Shown here: one piece after another, positions 1 through 9,210 of the stretch
Layout: each line of letters starts with the position of its first letter
Position numbering within the stretch: position 1 is the stretch's first letter
Assembly (NCBI GenBank): GCA_045641605.1
Contig: JAZUHG010000018.1
Coordinates: 1 to 13,050, forward strand
Length of the DNA: 13,050 nt
Direction: 5' to 3'
DNA from: Equivita sp045641605
GTDB taxonomy: Bacteria; Actinomycetota; Coriobacteriia; Coriobacteriales; Eggerthellaceae
Notes under the pieces: model-generated
What the model was told of the DNA's origin: nothing
What the model saw: the letters and a program-made list of their open reading frames with translations, nothing else
Database searches by the model: none
Position numbers and translations under genes: made by a program

Positions 1-49
1 TGCTGCAATACAAATTAGAAGATCTGTTCAAATAAGAATTAAGAAATAA
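1..49 (+). CDS. 3' end of an upstream gene (partial, frame uncertain)
   Basis: Two frames are open from the window edge. One ends at TAA 47-49 and gives a basic tail ending RIKK. The other ends at TAA 33-35 and gives a more ordinary soluble-protein tail ending KLEDLFK. The third frame is closed by TAG at 16-18. I cannot choose between the two or name the gene. The AT-rich stretch from 50 to 125 contains no further coding signal. Confidence 0.25.
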   Translation, partial: AAIQIRRSVQIRIKK

Positions 50-125
50 TTTAATATAAGATTGTTATATATAAAATTCGATTCTTAATTATGCTATTAT
101 ATTCGCTGCGCTTTTGCGCGAATGC

Positions 126-199
126 TGGAGTGTCGTCTAACGGTAGGACAGCGGTTTCTGGTGCCGTATGTGAGGGTTCGATTCCTTCCACTCCAGCCA
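126..199 (+). tRNA. trnQ: tRNA-Gln (anticodon CUG)
   Basis: A full cloverleaf can be drawn by hand. The acceptor stem TGGAGTG/CACTCCA is followed by discriminator G and an encoded CCA. The D stem is GTC/GAC, the anticodon stem is GCGGT/GCCGT with G-U end pairs, and the T loop is TTCGATT. The anticodon loop is TTCTGGT, with CTG at 158-160. A U1-A72 pair and a weak D arm are typical of tRNA-Gln. This tRNA reads CAG. A dedicated C34 Gln tRNA is notable in such an AT-rich genome. Confidence 0.95.
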
Positions 200-294
200 C
201 TTTCGTGCTCGGGCTGACGCCCTGCGCACTAAGCTTTCGCTACGAAATAATTTTATCCATCATCTGCACCCTTGTTTTGTGTCTCGCGTACGCG

Positions 295-316
295 GTACGC
301 GTCGTCAAAAAGGCGG
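295..316 (+). repeat. 22-bp intergenic element, copy 1
   Basis: The element begins GTACGCGTC, then has G or T, then TCAAAAAGGCGG. This copy differs from the copy at 2625-2646 at a single base (position 304). It lies 95 bases after tRNA-Gln and about 85 bases before the PTS start codon. In both places the element sits between a tRNA and the next TATAAT box. Its function is unknown. Confidence 0.7.
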
Positions 317-368
317 GCACATCTGAAGGATATAATTATTTCTCGCTGTTTTTAACAAGAAATATCGT

Positions 369-374
369 TATAAT
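369..374 (+). promoter_or_regulatory. -10 box upstream of the PTS gene
   Basis: A perfect TATAAT ends 26 bases before the start codon at 401. A second TATAAT sits at 331-336, and both are followed by TTATT, giving a short tandem pair. I find no good -35 box at the normal spacing from either, so the promoter assignment rests on the -10 box alone. Confidence 0.4.
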
Positions 375-400
375 TATTTTTTACTTCGGAAAGGAGAACC

Positions 401-2497
401 ATGAATATAGTAGATTTGTTAGATAAGAGAAGTGTCAAGTTTGGTGTAGATGCCAAAAATAAAGAAGACGCAATTCGACAAATTTGTCATTTGATGGCCG
501 AGTCAGGTAATATCGATGATATCGATGGATACATTAATGGCGTTTTAGACCGCGAAGACATCGCGACTACAGGCGTTGGAAACAATATTGCTATGCCTCA
601 CTGTCAAGGGGATTTTGTTAACAGTGCTGGTTTGGCTGTTATGAAATTCAATGAAGGTATTGAGTGAAATTCTCTTGACGATGAGCCAGTTAAGCTAGCT
701 ATTTTGATTGCTGCTCCCATGACTTCAGACAACCTTCACTTAGATGTTTTGGCAAAGCTTTCAAGCATGCTTATGCATGATGATTTTCGTGATGGCTTAT
801 TAAATGCCAAGGACGAAGATGAGTTTTATCAAAGAATTATTGATGCAGACAAAGGTGAGGAAAAAGCCGAAGAGGACACTTCTAACATTAACCCAGAAGG
901 TCCATTAATTTTAGCTGTTACAGCTTGTCCTACTGGTGTTGCTCATACTTATATGGCAAAAGAAGCTCTTGAAACAAAAGCTAAAGAGCTAAATATTAAC
1001 CTCAAAGTAGAAACTGATGGTTCTGGTGGTATCAAAAACGAGCTAACTGATGAAGAGATTAAAAAGGCCAAAGCTATTATTGTTGCCGCCGATGCCTTCG
1101 TTCAAATGGGTAGGTTTAATGGTAGACCTGTTATCGAAGTTCCAGTATCAAGCGCTATCGGCAACCCAGATGTCTTATTAAATTCTGCTGTTAACGATAA
1201 TATTCCTAAGTATAAGGCTGGCGCTTCTGAGGTTTTTCAGATTGGTGCTGGCGATGGAAGACTAGAAAAAGCAAGCAAGGCTCATACAATTTACAAGCAT
1301 TTAATGTCGGGTATATCCCACATGATTCCTTTTGTTGTAGCTGGAGGTATATTGCTTGCGTTCGCTTATATGATCGATGGTTTATGCGGCTCTCCAAAGG
1401 ATGGTCTTGAAATTGATGGCATATATTATGCTTTTGGCTCAATTAATGAAGCTGCACGAATACTACATGATTTAGGAGCTACATTTGGGCTTGGTTTAAT
1501 GTTGCCTGTTTTGGGTGGCTTTATAGCGTACTCGATTGCTGGCAAACCTGGACTGGTTTCCGGCTTTGTCGGTAGTATTGCTGCAACTCAAGGCATGTAT
1601 TCGGCACTTTATTATTATTCAATGTTGACTACTGGTGTCGATTCAGATTTCTCAATGCAACTTGCATCTTCTAGTGCAGGCTTTATAGGAGCTATTGCAG
1701 CTGGCTTTATTGCAGGTTATTTCGTAAAATTTTTACAGAGAAAATTCTCGAACTTCAACAGGACTTTGGAGCCAGTACGAGATATGTTGATAATTCCACT
1801 AATATCAACAGCTTTTGTTGGAGCTTGCATGTTTTTCTTAAACGCTCCATTTGGCCTTTTGAATATCTATCTTGGAATTGGACTTCAAGTTTTGAAAGAT
1901 GCTAATTTGATATTGCTTCTTGCTGCTCTTGTTTCTGCTTTGATGGCGACAGATATGGGAGGTCCAATTAATAAGGCAACGCATTATTTCGTTTTGAGTC
2001 TTGTTACAACTTCGCTCGGTTCTTCTGGGACTCCAGAAATGCAGACACTTGCTTGTCAGTTGATGGCTGCAAACATTGTTGGTATTATGGTTCCACCTGT
2101 TGGAATTTCCATTGCAACTTGGCTTTTCCCGCAAAAGTTTACAGCGGCTGACAGGGTGCCTTCGATCGCCAACTTCTTTATTGGCTTATCAGGAATTACC
2201 GAAGGCGCAATCCCATACGTCGCTATTAGCCCTGTAATATTCATTTTCGCATGCATGAGTGGTGCTGCAGTTGGTGGTGTTATAAGCATGCTATTGGGAA
2301 TGGAAGCCATTGCTCCCGAAGGCGGTACAATTTCATACCTTGTTATGGGTGCGTCATGCTGGAAGGGAATTGTAGCTACTTTTATAGGTGCATTTGTCAC
2401 GGCAATACTTATTGGCTTACTTAGAAAAGACGTAGAGCCACAATATGCCAAACTAGGCAAATGAAAAGGTATCCCAATCGGACGTAAATTTAAATAA
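401..2497 (+). CDS. fruA: PTS fructose-type transporter subunit IIABC
   Basis: This 698-residue protein takes up a sugar, probably fructose, and phosphorylates it using phosphate passed from HPr. The domain order is IIA, IIB, IIC. IIA (about 1-150) has phospho-acceptor H67 in AMPHCQG. IIB (about 165-265) has C176 in TACPTGVAHT. The membrane IIC domain (about 300-690) has MATDMGGPINKA near 515-526 and GITEGAIPY at 598-606. AAGGAG at 391-396 supports the start. Two TGA codons are read as Trp. The first, codon 89, lies in EWNSLDDEPV of IIA, where the family often has Trp. The second, codon 688, is followed by ten residues before tandem TAA TAG stops. Read by the standard code, the gene would be split after 88 codons. 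No kinase (fruK) or regulator is adjacent, so the substrate is assigned by family only. Confidence 0.93.
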
Positions 2498-2539
2498 TAG
2501 AAACGCATTCAGTTGTGTTAAAATTTTGCTGCTATAAGT

Positions 2540-2616
2540 GGCCCGGTCGTCTAGCGGTTTAGGACGCCGCCCTCTCAAGGCGGAGGTCGCCGGTTCGAAT
2601 CCGGTCCGGGCTACCA
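2540..2616 (+). tRNA. trnE: tRNA-Glu (anticodon CUC)
   Basis: The acceptor stem GGCCCGG/CCGGGCT has one G-U end pair and is followed by A and an encoded CCA. The D arm is GTC/GAC with loop TAGCGGTTTAG, the anticodon stem is CCGCC/GGCGG, and the T arm is GCCGG-TTCGAAT-CCGGT. The anticodon loop CTCTCAA has CTC at 2574-2576. The whole closely resembles bacterial tRNA-Glu. It starts 42 bases after the PTS stop. It reads GAG and is the second C34 isoacceptor in this window. Confidence 0.96.
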
Positions 2617-2624
2617 TTCAGGAT

Positions 2625-2646
2625 GTACGCGTCTTCAAAAAGGCGG
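2625..2646 (+). repeat. 22-bp intergenic element, copy 2
   Basis: This is the second copy of the element at 295-316, with 21 of 22 bases identical. It lies 8 bases after the CCA of tRNA-Glu and about 100 bases before the next start codon. The match may resume after a gap, because TTATTTCT follows both copies (336-343 and 2650-2657). A weak five-pair stem GGTTA/TAACC lies just downstream at 2648-2663. It has no proper T-run. Confidence 0.7.
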
Positions 2647-2712
2647 AGGTTATTTCTTTAACCCTACATATATATTATTTTCCTGCCTATAAAAAGGATC
2701 TTAAAAAAGTAG

Positions 2713-2718
2713 TATAAT
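2713..2718 (+). promoter_or_regulatory. -10 box for the surface-protein operon
   Basis: A perfect TATAAT ends 30 bases before the chosen start at 2749. The hexamer 17 bases upstream (TAAAAA) is a poor -35 box. No promoter-like sequence is seen in the two downstream gene gaps, so this may drive all three cluster genes. Confidence 0.45.
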
Positions 2719-2748
2719 GATTGCTTATATATGATGGAAAGGTTAGGC

Positions 2749-5700
2749 ATGCTAGATAACATTAATTTGGGTATTGAGTTTGTTGGACACAATATTGATC
2801 CGGTTGTTCCAAGTCCGGAATATGTAGGTGCTCAAACTGGTGATATAGCTTTTATTATTATTACAACATTAGTTTTGTTGGGAATAATTGGTTTGTTTTT
2901 GATAGGTATAAGCAAAGCGCCATTATTTAGCACAACTACCCAAGGTCTTCATCTTCGTACGAGTTCTAAAAGCAAGCAAAACTTCAAACCTACTATTAGC
3001 GCAATTTTTGCAGCTATACTTGCCCTTATGTTAATTTGCTCATGTTATTTTTCAACAAAAGCATTTGCTGGAAATAACGATGCAAACATAGATGTCACTC
3101 CAGATAAAATTCAAGTTGTTGTTGATGGAGACACCGGCACAATCCAAGAAGCCGTCTTCAACTTCGAAAATAATTCCGACAATTTTTACCTTTTCGATAA
3201 AACAACCTCTATGTCTCTGACCCCCGAAGCCGCCGCAATAACTCAAGCGGCTGATTGAGAACTCCAACTTACGGCACTTGAAACAGATTTATTCAAAGGT
3301 GTTCCTGACGGATCCGATTATACTGTTCTGGGAGACGTTGTCACTCTTATGCCACACACAAGTGCACAAGCAGTCTTGAAGTTTAATAAGGGCGATTTTG
3401 AAACAGCCAAAAAGCTAGTTGGAATTAAGGCATTCACTTTAACCATGATTCCTGACCAGCATGTTGTCGATATTCCTACAGCACCAGACAACATTGTTTA
3501 TAATGGTCAATCTCAAACTGCTATTGCAGATACTGAGGCTTATACAGTTAAGAATGGTTCTGGAACAAACGCCGATTCTTACAACGCAATAGTAACGCTT
3601 AATTCTGATTATAAATGGCCTGATAAATCTACCACCACAAAAACAATTTCTTGGACCATAGCTCCATTGCCAGTTGCTTTATCTTGAGACACGCCAAGCC
3701 TAACATATAACGGCGAAGCTCAACACCCAACAGCAACAGTCACAAACTTTATAGGTTCCGATGCTGTAACCCCAGAAACCTATTCATATCCAGAAGGTTA
3801 CGACGGCACTTCCGCCAAGGAACAAAAAGTTTATGTTGCAACCTTAGGTGGCACATCTGCTTCGAACTACACTCTAGAAGGAGCTACAGGAAATGAAAAA
3901 ACCTACACAATCGCTAAAAAGGCCTTAAAAATTACCGCAGATGACATAAACAAAAAAATAAACAAGCCAGCACCAGAACTAACCGCAACATTTGATGGTC
4001 TTGTAGAAGGCGAGATTTTTGTCAAAGGCACAGACTACAACCTTTCATGAGATCAGCCAGCTGAAGAGGTCGTAGGTCAAAAGTTTGACATCACCGTCAC
4101 TCTTCCTGAGCAACCTTCAGAAGTCGCAAAAAATTATCAAATAGAAACCAAAAAAGGAACTCTCACAATTGTGCCAAACGAACCATCAATTACGCCAGAC
4201 GACATGTCTAAAACATACGGCGAGGCAGACCCTGCATCGTTTACGGCAACGGTCAAAGACACAGACACCGGTCATGACTTAGTTCTTGATACAGACTTTA
4301 CTTTGTCAAGAGAACCAGGCGAAAACGCTGGAGAGTATAAGATCTCAGTTACTCTTATTGAGACAAGCCCGTCTGTAATTTATTATGGCAAAGATAATAT
4401 TTTATGCGAGACAGGCACATTCACAATCGAACAGCTTGCTGTCAATTTGAACTGGACAAGTGATTCGTTTACTTATAACGCCCAAGCTCAGCACCCAACC
4501 GCAAGCATAACTAACGTAATAAGCGGAGACGTTGTATCTATCAAAACCTACGCAGGACTTAATGATGACTTTAATCTTGTGGATGCTGGCACTCAAAAAT
4601 GTAAAGTTGCTGAACTTCAAGGAGAAGACAAAGACAACTATTCTCTTGAAGGAGATACGAATAAAAAAGAATATTCAATAGATAAAGCTGACATCGACAT
4701 GGACCTTTCGATTAATGGAGAAAGCGTTACTCAACCTCGCAACTACCAAGACGTTACACTAGCCCATACTCTTACTGTTAAATTTGGGCCTGATGTTTCA
4801 CAGAGTGATTTAAGCTACCAATGATATGAAGCCCCAAGTTTCGAAGGCCAGAAAACCGAAATTTCTGGAGCAACTGACGCCACTTATCAAATTGGCAAGG
4901 ATTCATATGTAGGTCAAAAATTTTATTTTCTAAAAGTCACTATAAATACTACAGATGATAACTTTAACAGCACTAGTAAAACAACAACAAACCAAAAATA
5001 TGTTAAATTTGTTTATACAAAAATGATTTTTAACGACCAATTAACTAACGGCATCACAACTTTATATACAAAATACGCCACAAACTTGCTTTACAAAGGC
5101 GAAACCAGCGAAGAAGCTGGCACAATCCCAACCGCTTCAAAAGAGGGTTATACTTTTGGCGGATGATACACCGAAACTTCTGGTGGCATTCAGGTGGTTA
5201 ATGACGAAAACAATATAGTACCCGGACAAACAATTGAAGGTTATATCTCTTCTGGTGGTTGAGTTAACACAGTGGAAAAAACACTATATGCACATTTTTA
5301 TAAGGCTCAATACTTGACATTTACAAACACAGCCGAAGGTGACAATACTATCAAGTTTACACAAAATGTCCAAGCTTTCAATAATGCACCTTCGCTAATT
5401 TTGAGATATTCGACCGACCTTGTTAAATGAGATGTGCTAAATACTAGTGGCGATACAGAACAAACATTGGCAACCTTAAATAACTCAGACAAAACAAAAT
5501 TATACGTTGCTGGATACAATCCAGAGGGCTTTTCTACCGCTACAAGGATCGATTCGTTCAGCTCTACCGACAAGTTTTCGGTTGACGGTAATTATATGGC
5601 TCTAATAGACTACACAAGAGATGATTTAAAAGCAATTCCAAATGACTATTGCTTCCAGCAGCTTTTTAAAGATTGTTCAAGCCTAACATCAGTTCCGAAG

Positions 5701-7281
5701 CTAGACTTTACTTTTGACAAAGAAAACCAATCTCATTGCTTAAACCAAATGTTTGAAAACTGTAATTTAATTAATTATCTTGAAGTAACTTTTACTCAAT
5801 GGCCAACAAACGGCTTTAAAGATTGAGTTAAGGGTATTGCCGATCAAGGCGTCTTTATTTGTCCAGCTATGCTTGAGTGGAAAGTTTCATATGTAATATC
5901 ATATGGAAGCCATAATCCAACATGAGATTTTTGTCCAGTAAATTTTCATAACGGTAAGGGAGAAGCTCGTGCATATTTTTCAGAGTCTAATGTCATGCAT
6001 TTTTTTCTTTCCAGTGAAGAATACCATGATAATTCTGTAATAGTTCCTATTGATAATAATTTAGGATCCCCCTGACAACAAATACTCCCTTTTCATGCTG
6101 TTTCGTTTACATTTACAAATGGGTTTATCTCGTGAACTAGTAATTTAAGATCACTAAATTCTTTTTTTAATGGTTTTAATAAGATTGAAAATTTAGATTT
6201 AAGTAGTTGAGACACAACTAACGTCGTTGATACCGAATACTGCTTTTGTGAAACAACGGCAAAGAATATTAATATTGAAAATTGAAAGTTGGAAAAATGC
6301 ATAACTTCAAAATATATGTTTTCAATTAATGAAAATCTTGAAAAAATATTAGCAAATATTGAAACTGATTTGTCAAAAGCTGATGGCGAGTTTATGTTTT
6401 CATACTGCCGTAAATTACCAGGTTATTCTTCTACCAATGTAAATCAGGACTATGCTAAAAATATTGCTTATGGAGGCTATTTTACTACCGAAAATCAAGG
6501 CAAGATGCATTTTGATTCAGAAACGCATAAAGCAACGTTTTACACAATAAAAGACCCGTCTATTTCCGAAGACGATAGTTATATTCATTTAGATAAAATA
6601 AACTGAGAACCAAACAACTTTAATAGTGTTGAGTTCACCGAAAATTTCTCAAATGGTTGAATGCAAAATGTTCCATCGACGAAAGAATGATTTCAGGGAG
6701 CTCGATTTACCAGTGTAAATCTTAGCTTCGATGGTAGCAAATTAAAAGACATGTCAGAAATGTTTGGTTTTTGTACGGCATTGGTGGATATTAACTTAAC
6801 AATTAAAAACGGTTCTGCCGTGGAAAATTATTCCGGTGTGTTTGATGAGTGCTGACAATTGGAGACCGTTAATTGGAATATATCTTTTGAGAATGCAAAG
6901 AATACCGATAATATGTTTTGTCATTGTATGAATTTAACTTCTATTCCAGACTCGAAAAATTGAAAATTTAATAAGGTCGAAAATGCCAAAAAGATGTTTT
7001 ATCAGTGTAAAGCATTAACTAATATTGATGTAAGCAATTGGTTTGAAGCAGAAAAAGCTTATCCAATACAGAATTGCTCGTCTATGTTTGAAGAATGCGA
7101 TTTGCTGGAATTTATATATTGTAAAGCAGATACGGATTGAAGCAGTATTATTTCAAATTCTTCAAATATGTTTAAAAGTTGCCCGAAATTGCCACATTAT
7201 GTTGAAGGTTCAACCCCAACAGATGCCGCATGGGCAAAGCCATGAGATGGAGAATCAGGTTATTTTACAATTAAGACTTAG
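2749..7281 (+). CDS. large surface protein: MBG/Ig-like, InlB-type and BspA-like leucine-rich repeats
   Basis: This 1510-residue exported protein is probably an adhesin. The ATG at 2749 is preferred over 2731 because GGAAAGG (2736-2742) sits 6 bases before it. The N-terminus has VGAQTGD (26-32), a membrane segment (33-54), a Lys/Arg-rich stretch (about 56-80) and a second hydrophobic segment (about 82-103) ending in a signal-peptidase-like AFA (105-107). Next come MBG/YDG-like and Ig-like domains (about 240-745; motifs ITPDDMSKTYGEADP and TYNGEAQHPTA), an InlB B-type repeat (about 746-850; EGYTFGGWYTE), and BspA/DUF285-like repeats to the end (about 855-1510; MFxxCxxL, LDLSSWDTTNV, and two units with LPxY followed by GYFT). 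Twenty TGA and eight TGG codons encode Trp. No C-terminal sorting signal or membrane segment is present. The ligand is unknown. Confidence 0.9.
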
Positions 7282-7312
7282 GATTATTTGATACAACGCA
7301 TCATTATTTGTC

Positions 7313-7320
7313 GAGGGGAG
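7313..7320 (+). promoter_or_regulatory. Shine-Dalgarno site of the amidohydrolase gene
   Basis: GAGGGGAG lies 7 bases before the ATG at 7328. It is one of the strongest ribosome-binding sites in the window and fixes this start. The 46-base gap from the previous stop holds no convincing promoter. Confidence 0.6.
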
Positions 7321-7327
7321 AGTCAAA

Positions 7328-9208
7328 ATGAAAAAATTTTCAAAAACAACACAGATTTTTATGGCATTTGCTGGTGTCCTTATTTTAACTTTTGCCGTAA
7401 TAATTGGATGGCAAGTTAACTTGCATTACAACGGTAAAGCTCAGCAGTTATATTTAGGTAATATTTGCACAATGAATGAATCTCAACCATATGCAGAGGC
7501 AGTAACTGTTGTAGATGGAAAAATTCAATATGTTGGTTCTGCGGAAGAAGCTTCGCAATATTGTGATGATAATACACAAATTTTTGATTATGGCGACAAA
7601 TATATTTACCCAGGCTTTTTAGAGTCTCATGCTCACACCATGTTTGCTGGATATAGATCTATTGGGCAAGCTAACGTTTCGCAAATTGTTCCAGCAGATC
7701 CTGATAAATATAAAAGCGTTATAAAGGAATTTATTGATAAACATCCAGAGAAGGAGATCTATATTGCTACAGGCTGAACCGAGGATCAAAATCCTGCGAT
7801 CAATTCCGCCTTGTTGGATGAGATATGTCCTGATAAGCCATTGCTTCTAAATACTGGTAGTGGGCATTCGGTGCTTTTGAATAAAAAGGCGATAGAACGC
7901 TTTGAGGTTAATGCGGATTTTGTTAATAAGTGGGGCAAGGAGCTGGTTCGTGTGGATGCAAGCGGAAATCCTACTGGCTATGTTTGCGAGAATCCTGCTA
8001 TCAAAATTCTTTCAGGTATTGAAGTTAGTGTAAAGGACGCCAAAGATTATGTGCTTAACTTCCAAGATTTCGCATTTGCAAATGGCTATACTGGCGTGTG
8101 TGATGCGGGTACTGAGCTAATGTCGAAGAATGCAACAACCGCTCATGAAGAGCTTCAAAGTGAAAATAAACTCAAGCTTCGCACTTATGCATATTTGATG
8201 GTTTCCGATAATATTGACAACCCCAGTGAAAGAATGGAGCAAATTGCAAAATATGCCCAGGATCATAATGGGGAATATTACAACGTTATTGGTGCCAAGG
8301 TATTTTTGGATGGTGTTTTGGAAGCCCATACATCTTGGTTGAATAGCGATTATTTAGACCAGCCAGGTTATCATGGTCTTGAGCGCTTTAACGATAGAAA
8401 AAAAATGACAGAGCTTATTGCTGCTGCTGCATACTATAACCTTGCTGTTCATGCTCATTCAGAAGGCAATGGCGCTACAAAGTTTTTCCTAGATTGTATC
8501 GAAGAAGCACAAAAGATTTCTGGAAATAAAGATCAAAGAAATGCGATTGCACATCTTCACTTTGTAGATCCTGAAGACATCCAAAGATTTGCTGACACAA
8601 ATTCCATTGCGGTCGTTCCACCTCTTTGGTGTCCAAAAAATCCGGTTGCATACGACACAGAATGTAAGTTTGTTGGGGCGGAAAAGGTTGGTCAATCTTA
8701 TCCAATCAAGTCATTTTATGATGCGGGTGTAACTACAACTTTTCATACAGATTATCCTGTAAGTCCTTCGTTTAGCGGTCCAATGAGTGTTTATATGGCT
8801 TCGAAGCGATGCATTCCTGCAGGTATAGTTAAAGGAATTGGCGGACCTGATAGTGTAAGTAATGCCAACGAAGCTATAACAAGGATTCAAGCTTTGGAGG
8901 GCCTTACAAAAAACGTTGCGTATATGTGGCACCAGGAAGATAAGTTGGGCACCTTAGAAGTTGGAAAAATTGCAAACATGACAATATTGGATACTGATTT
9001 GGTTCATTGTGACATAGAAAATGTCCCGTATGCGCAAATTGTTGCAACAATTGTTGACGGGATAGAGGTTTACACAATGCCAGATAACCCAGATTACAAT
9101 GAAATTAAAAAACAATATGAAGAGTTTATTACAGAATTGTTATATCAAGAAAAATATGATTGAGACGATTCAGTTGAATGAAGCGAATTACTTAAAGAAG
9201 AGTACTAA
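7328..9208 (+). CDS. membrane-anchored YtcJ-like amidohydrolase
   Basis: This 626-residue protein belongs to the amidohydrolase 3 (YtcJ-like) metal-dependent hydrolases, which cleave amide or similar C-N bonds. An N-terminal membrane anchor (about 10-30, after MKKFSK) puts the catalytic domain outside the cell. Candidate metal and active-site residues are H101 and H103 (GFLESHAHT), K324 (AKVFLDG), H375/H377 (VHAHSEG), H409/H411 (AHLHF) and D475 (HTDYPVS). The family often has the last motif as a SD-P form, so HTD is a small deviation. TGA codon 150 gives Trp in ATGWTEDQNP, matching the family GW-D motif. Two more TGA codons (612 and 618) lie in an acidic 15-residue tail, WDDSVEWSELLKEEY. Five Trp codons are TGG. 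The gene ends 2 bases before the lipase gene, suggesting translational coupling. The substrate is unknown. Confidence 0.9.
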
Positions 9209-9210
9209 TA

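Larger units (their letters stand above)
200..400 (+). other. non-coding stretch between tRNA-Gln and the PTS gene
   Basis: These 201 bases hold no convincing gene. An open frame crosses the stretch but starts inside the tRNA leader and has no recognisable content. A GC-rich patch at 281-317 stands out from the AT-rich surroundings. It contains the perfect palindrome CGCGTACGCG (285-294), the tandem pair GTACGCG-GTACGCG (288-301) and one copy of the 22-bp element. A small GGGC-TGAC-GCCC hairpin lies just after the tRNA. It has no T-tract, so I do not call it a terminator. Confidence 0.5.

Noticed and set aside
200..225. GGGC-TGAC-GCCC hairpin after tRNA-Gln as a terminator
   Set aside because: The stem is only four pairs and no T-tract follows.
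91..426. Open frame of 111 codons across tRNA-Gln and the following spacer
   Set aside because: It overlaps the tRNA and the PTS start, and its translation has no domain or protein-like composition.
1838..2508. Minus-strand open frames opposite the PTS gene
   Set aside because: They are antisense shadows of a gene with strong family motifs and have no ribosome-binding sites or recognisable products.
7043..7291. Plus-strand open frame in another phase at the end of the surface protein
   Set aside because: It lies inside the BspA-like repeat region, has no Shine-Dalgarno site, and has a low-complexity translation.
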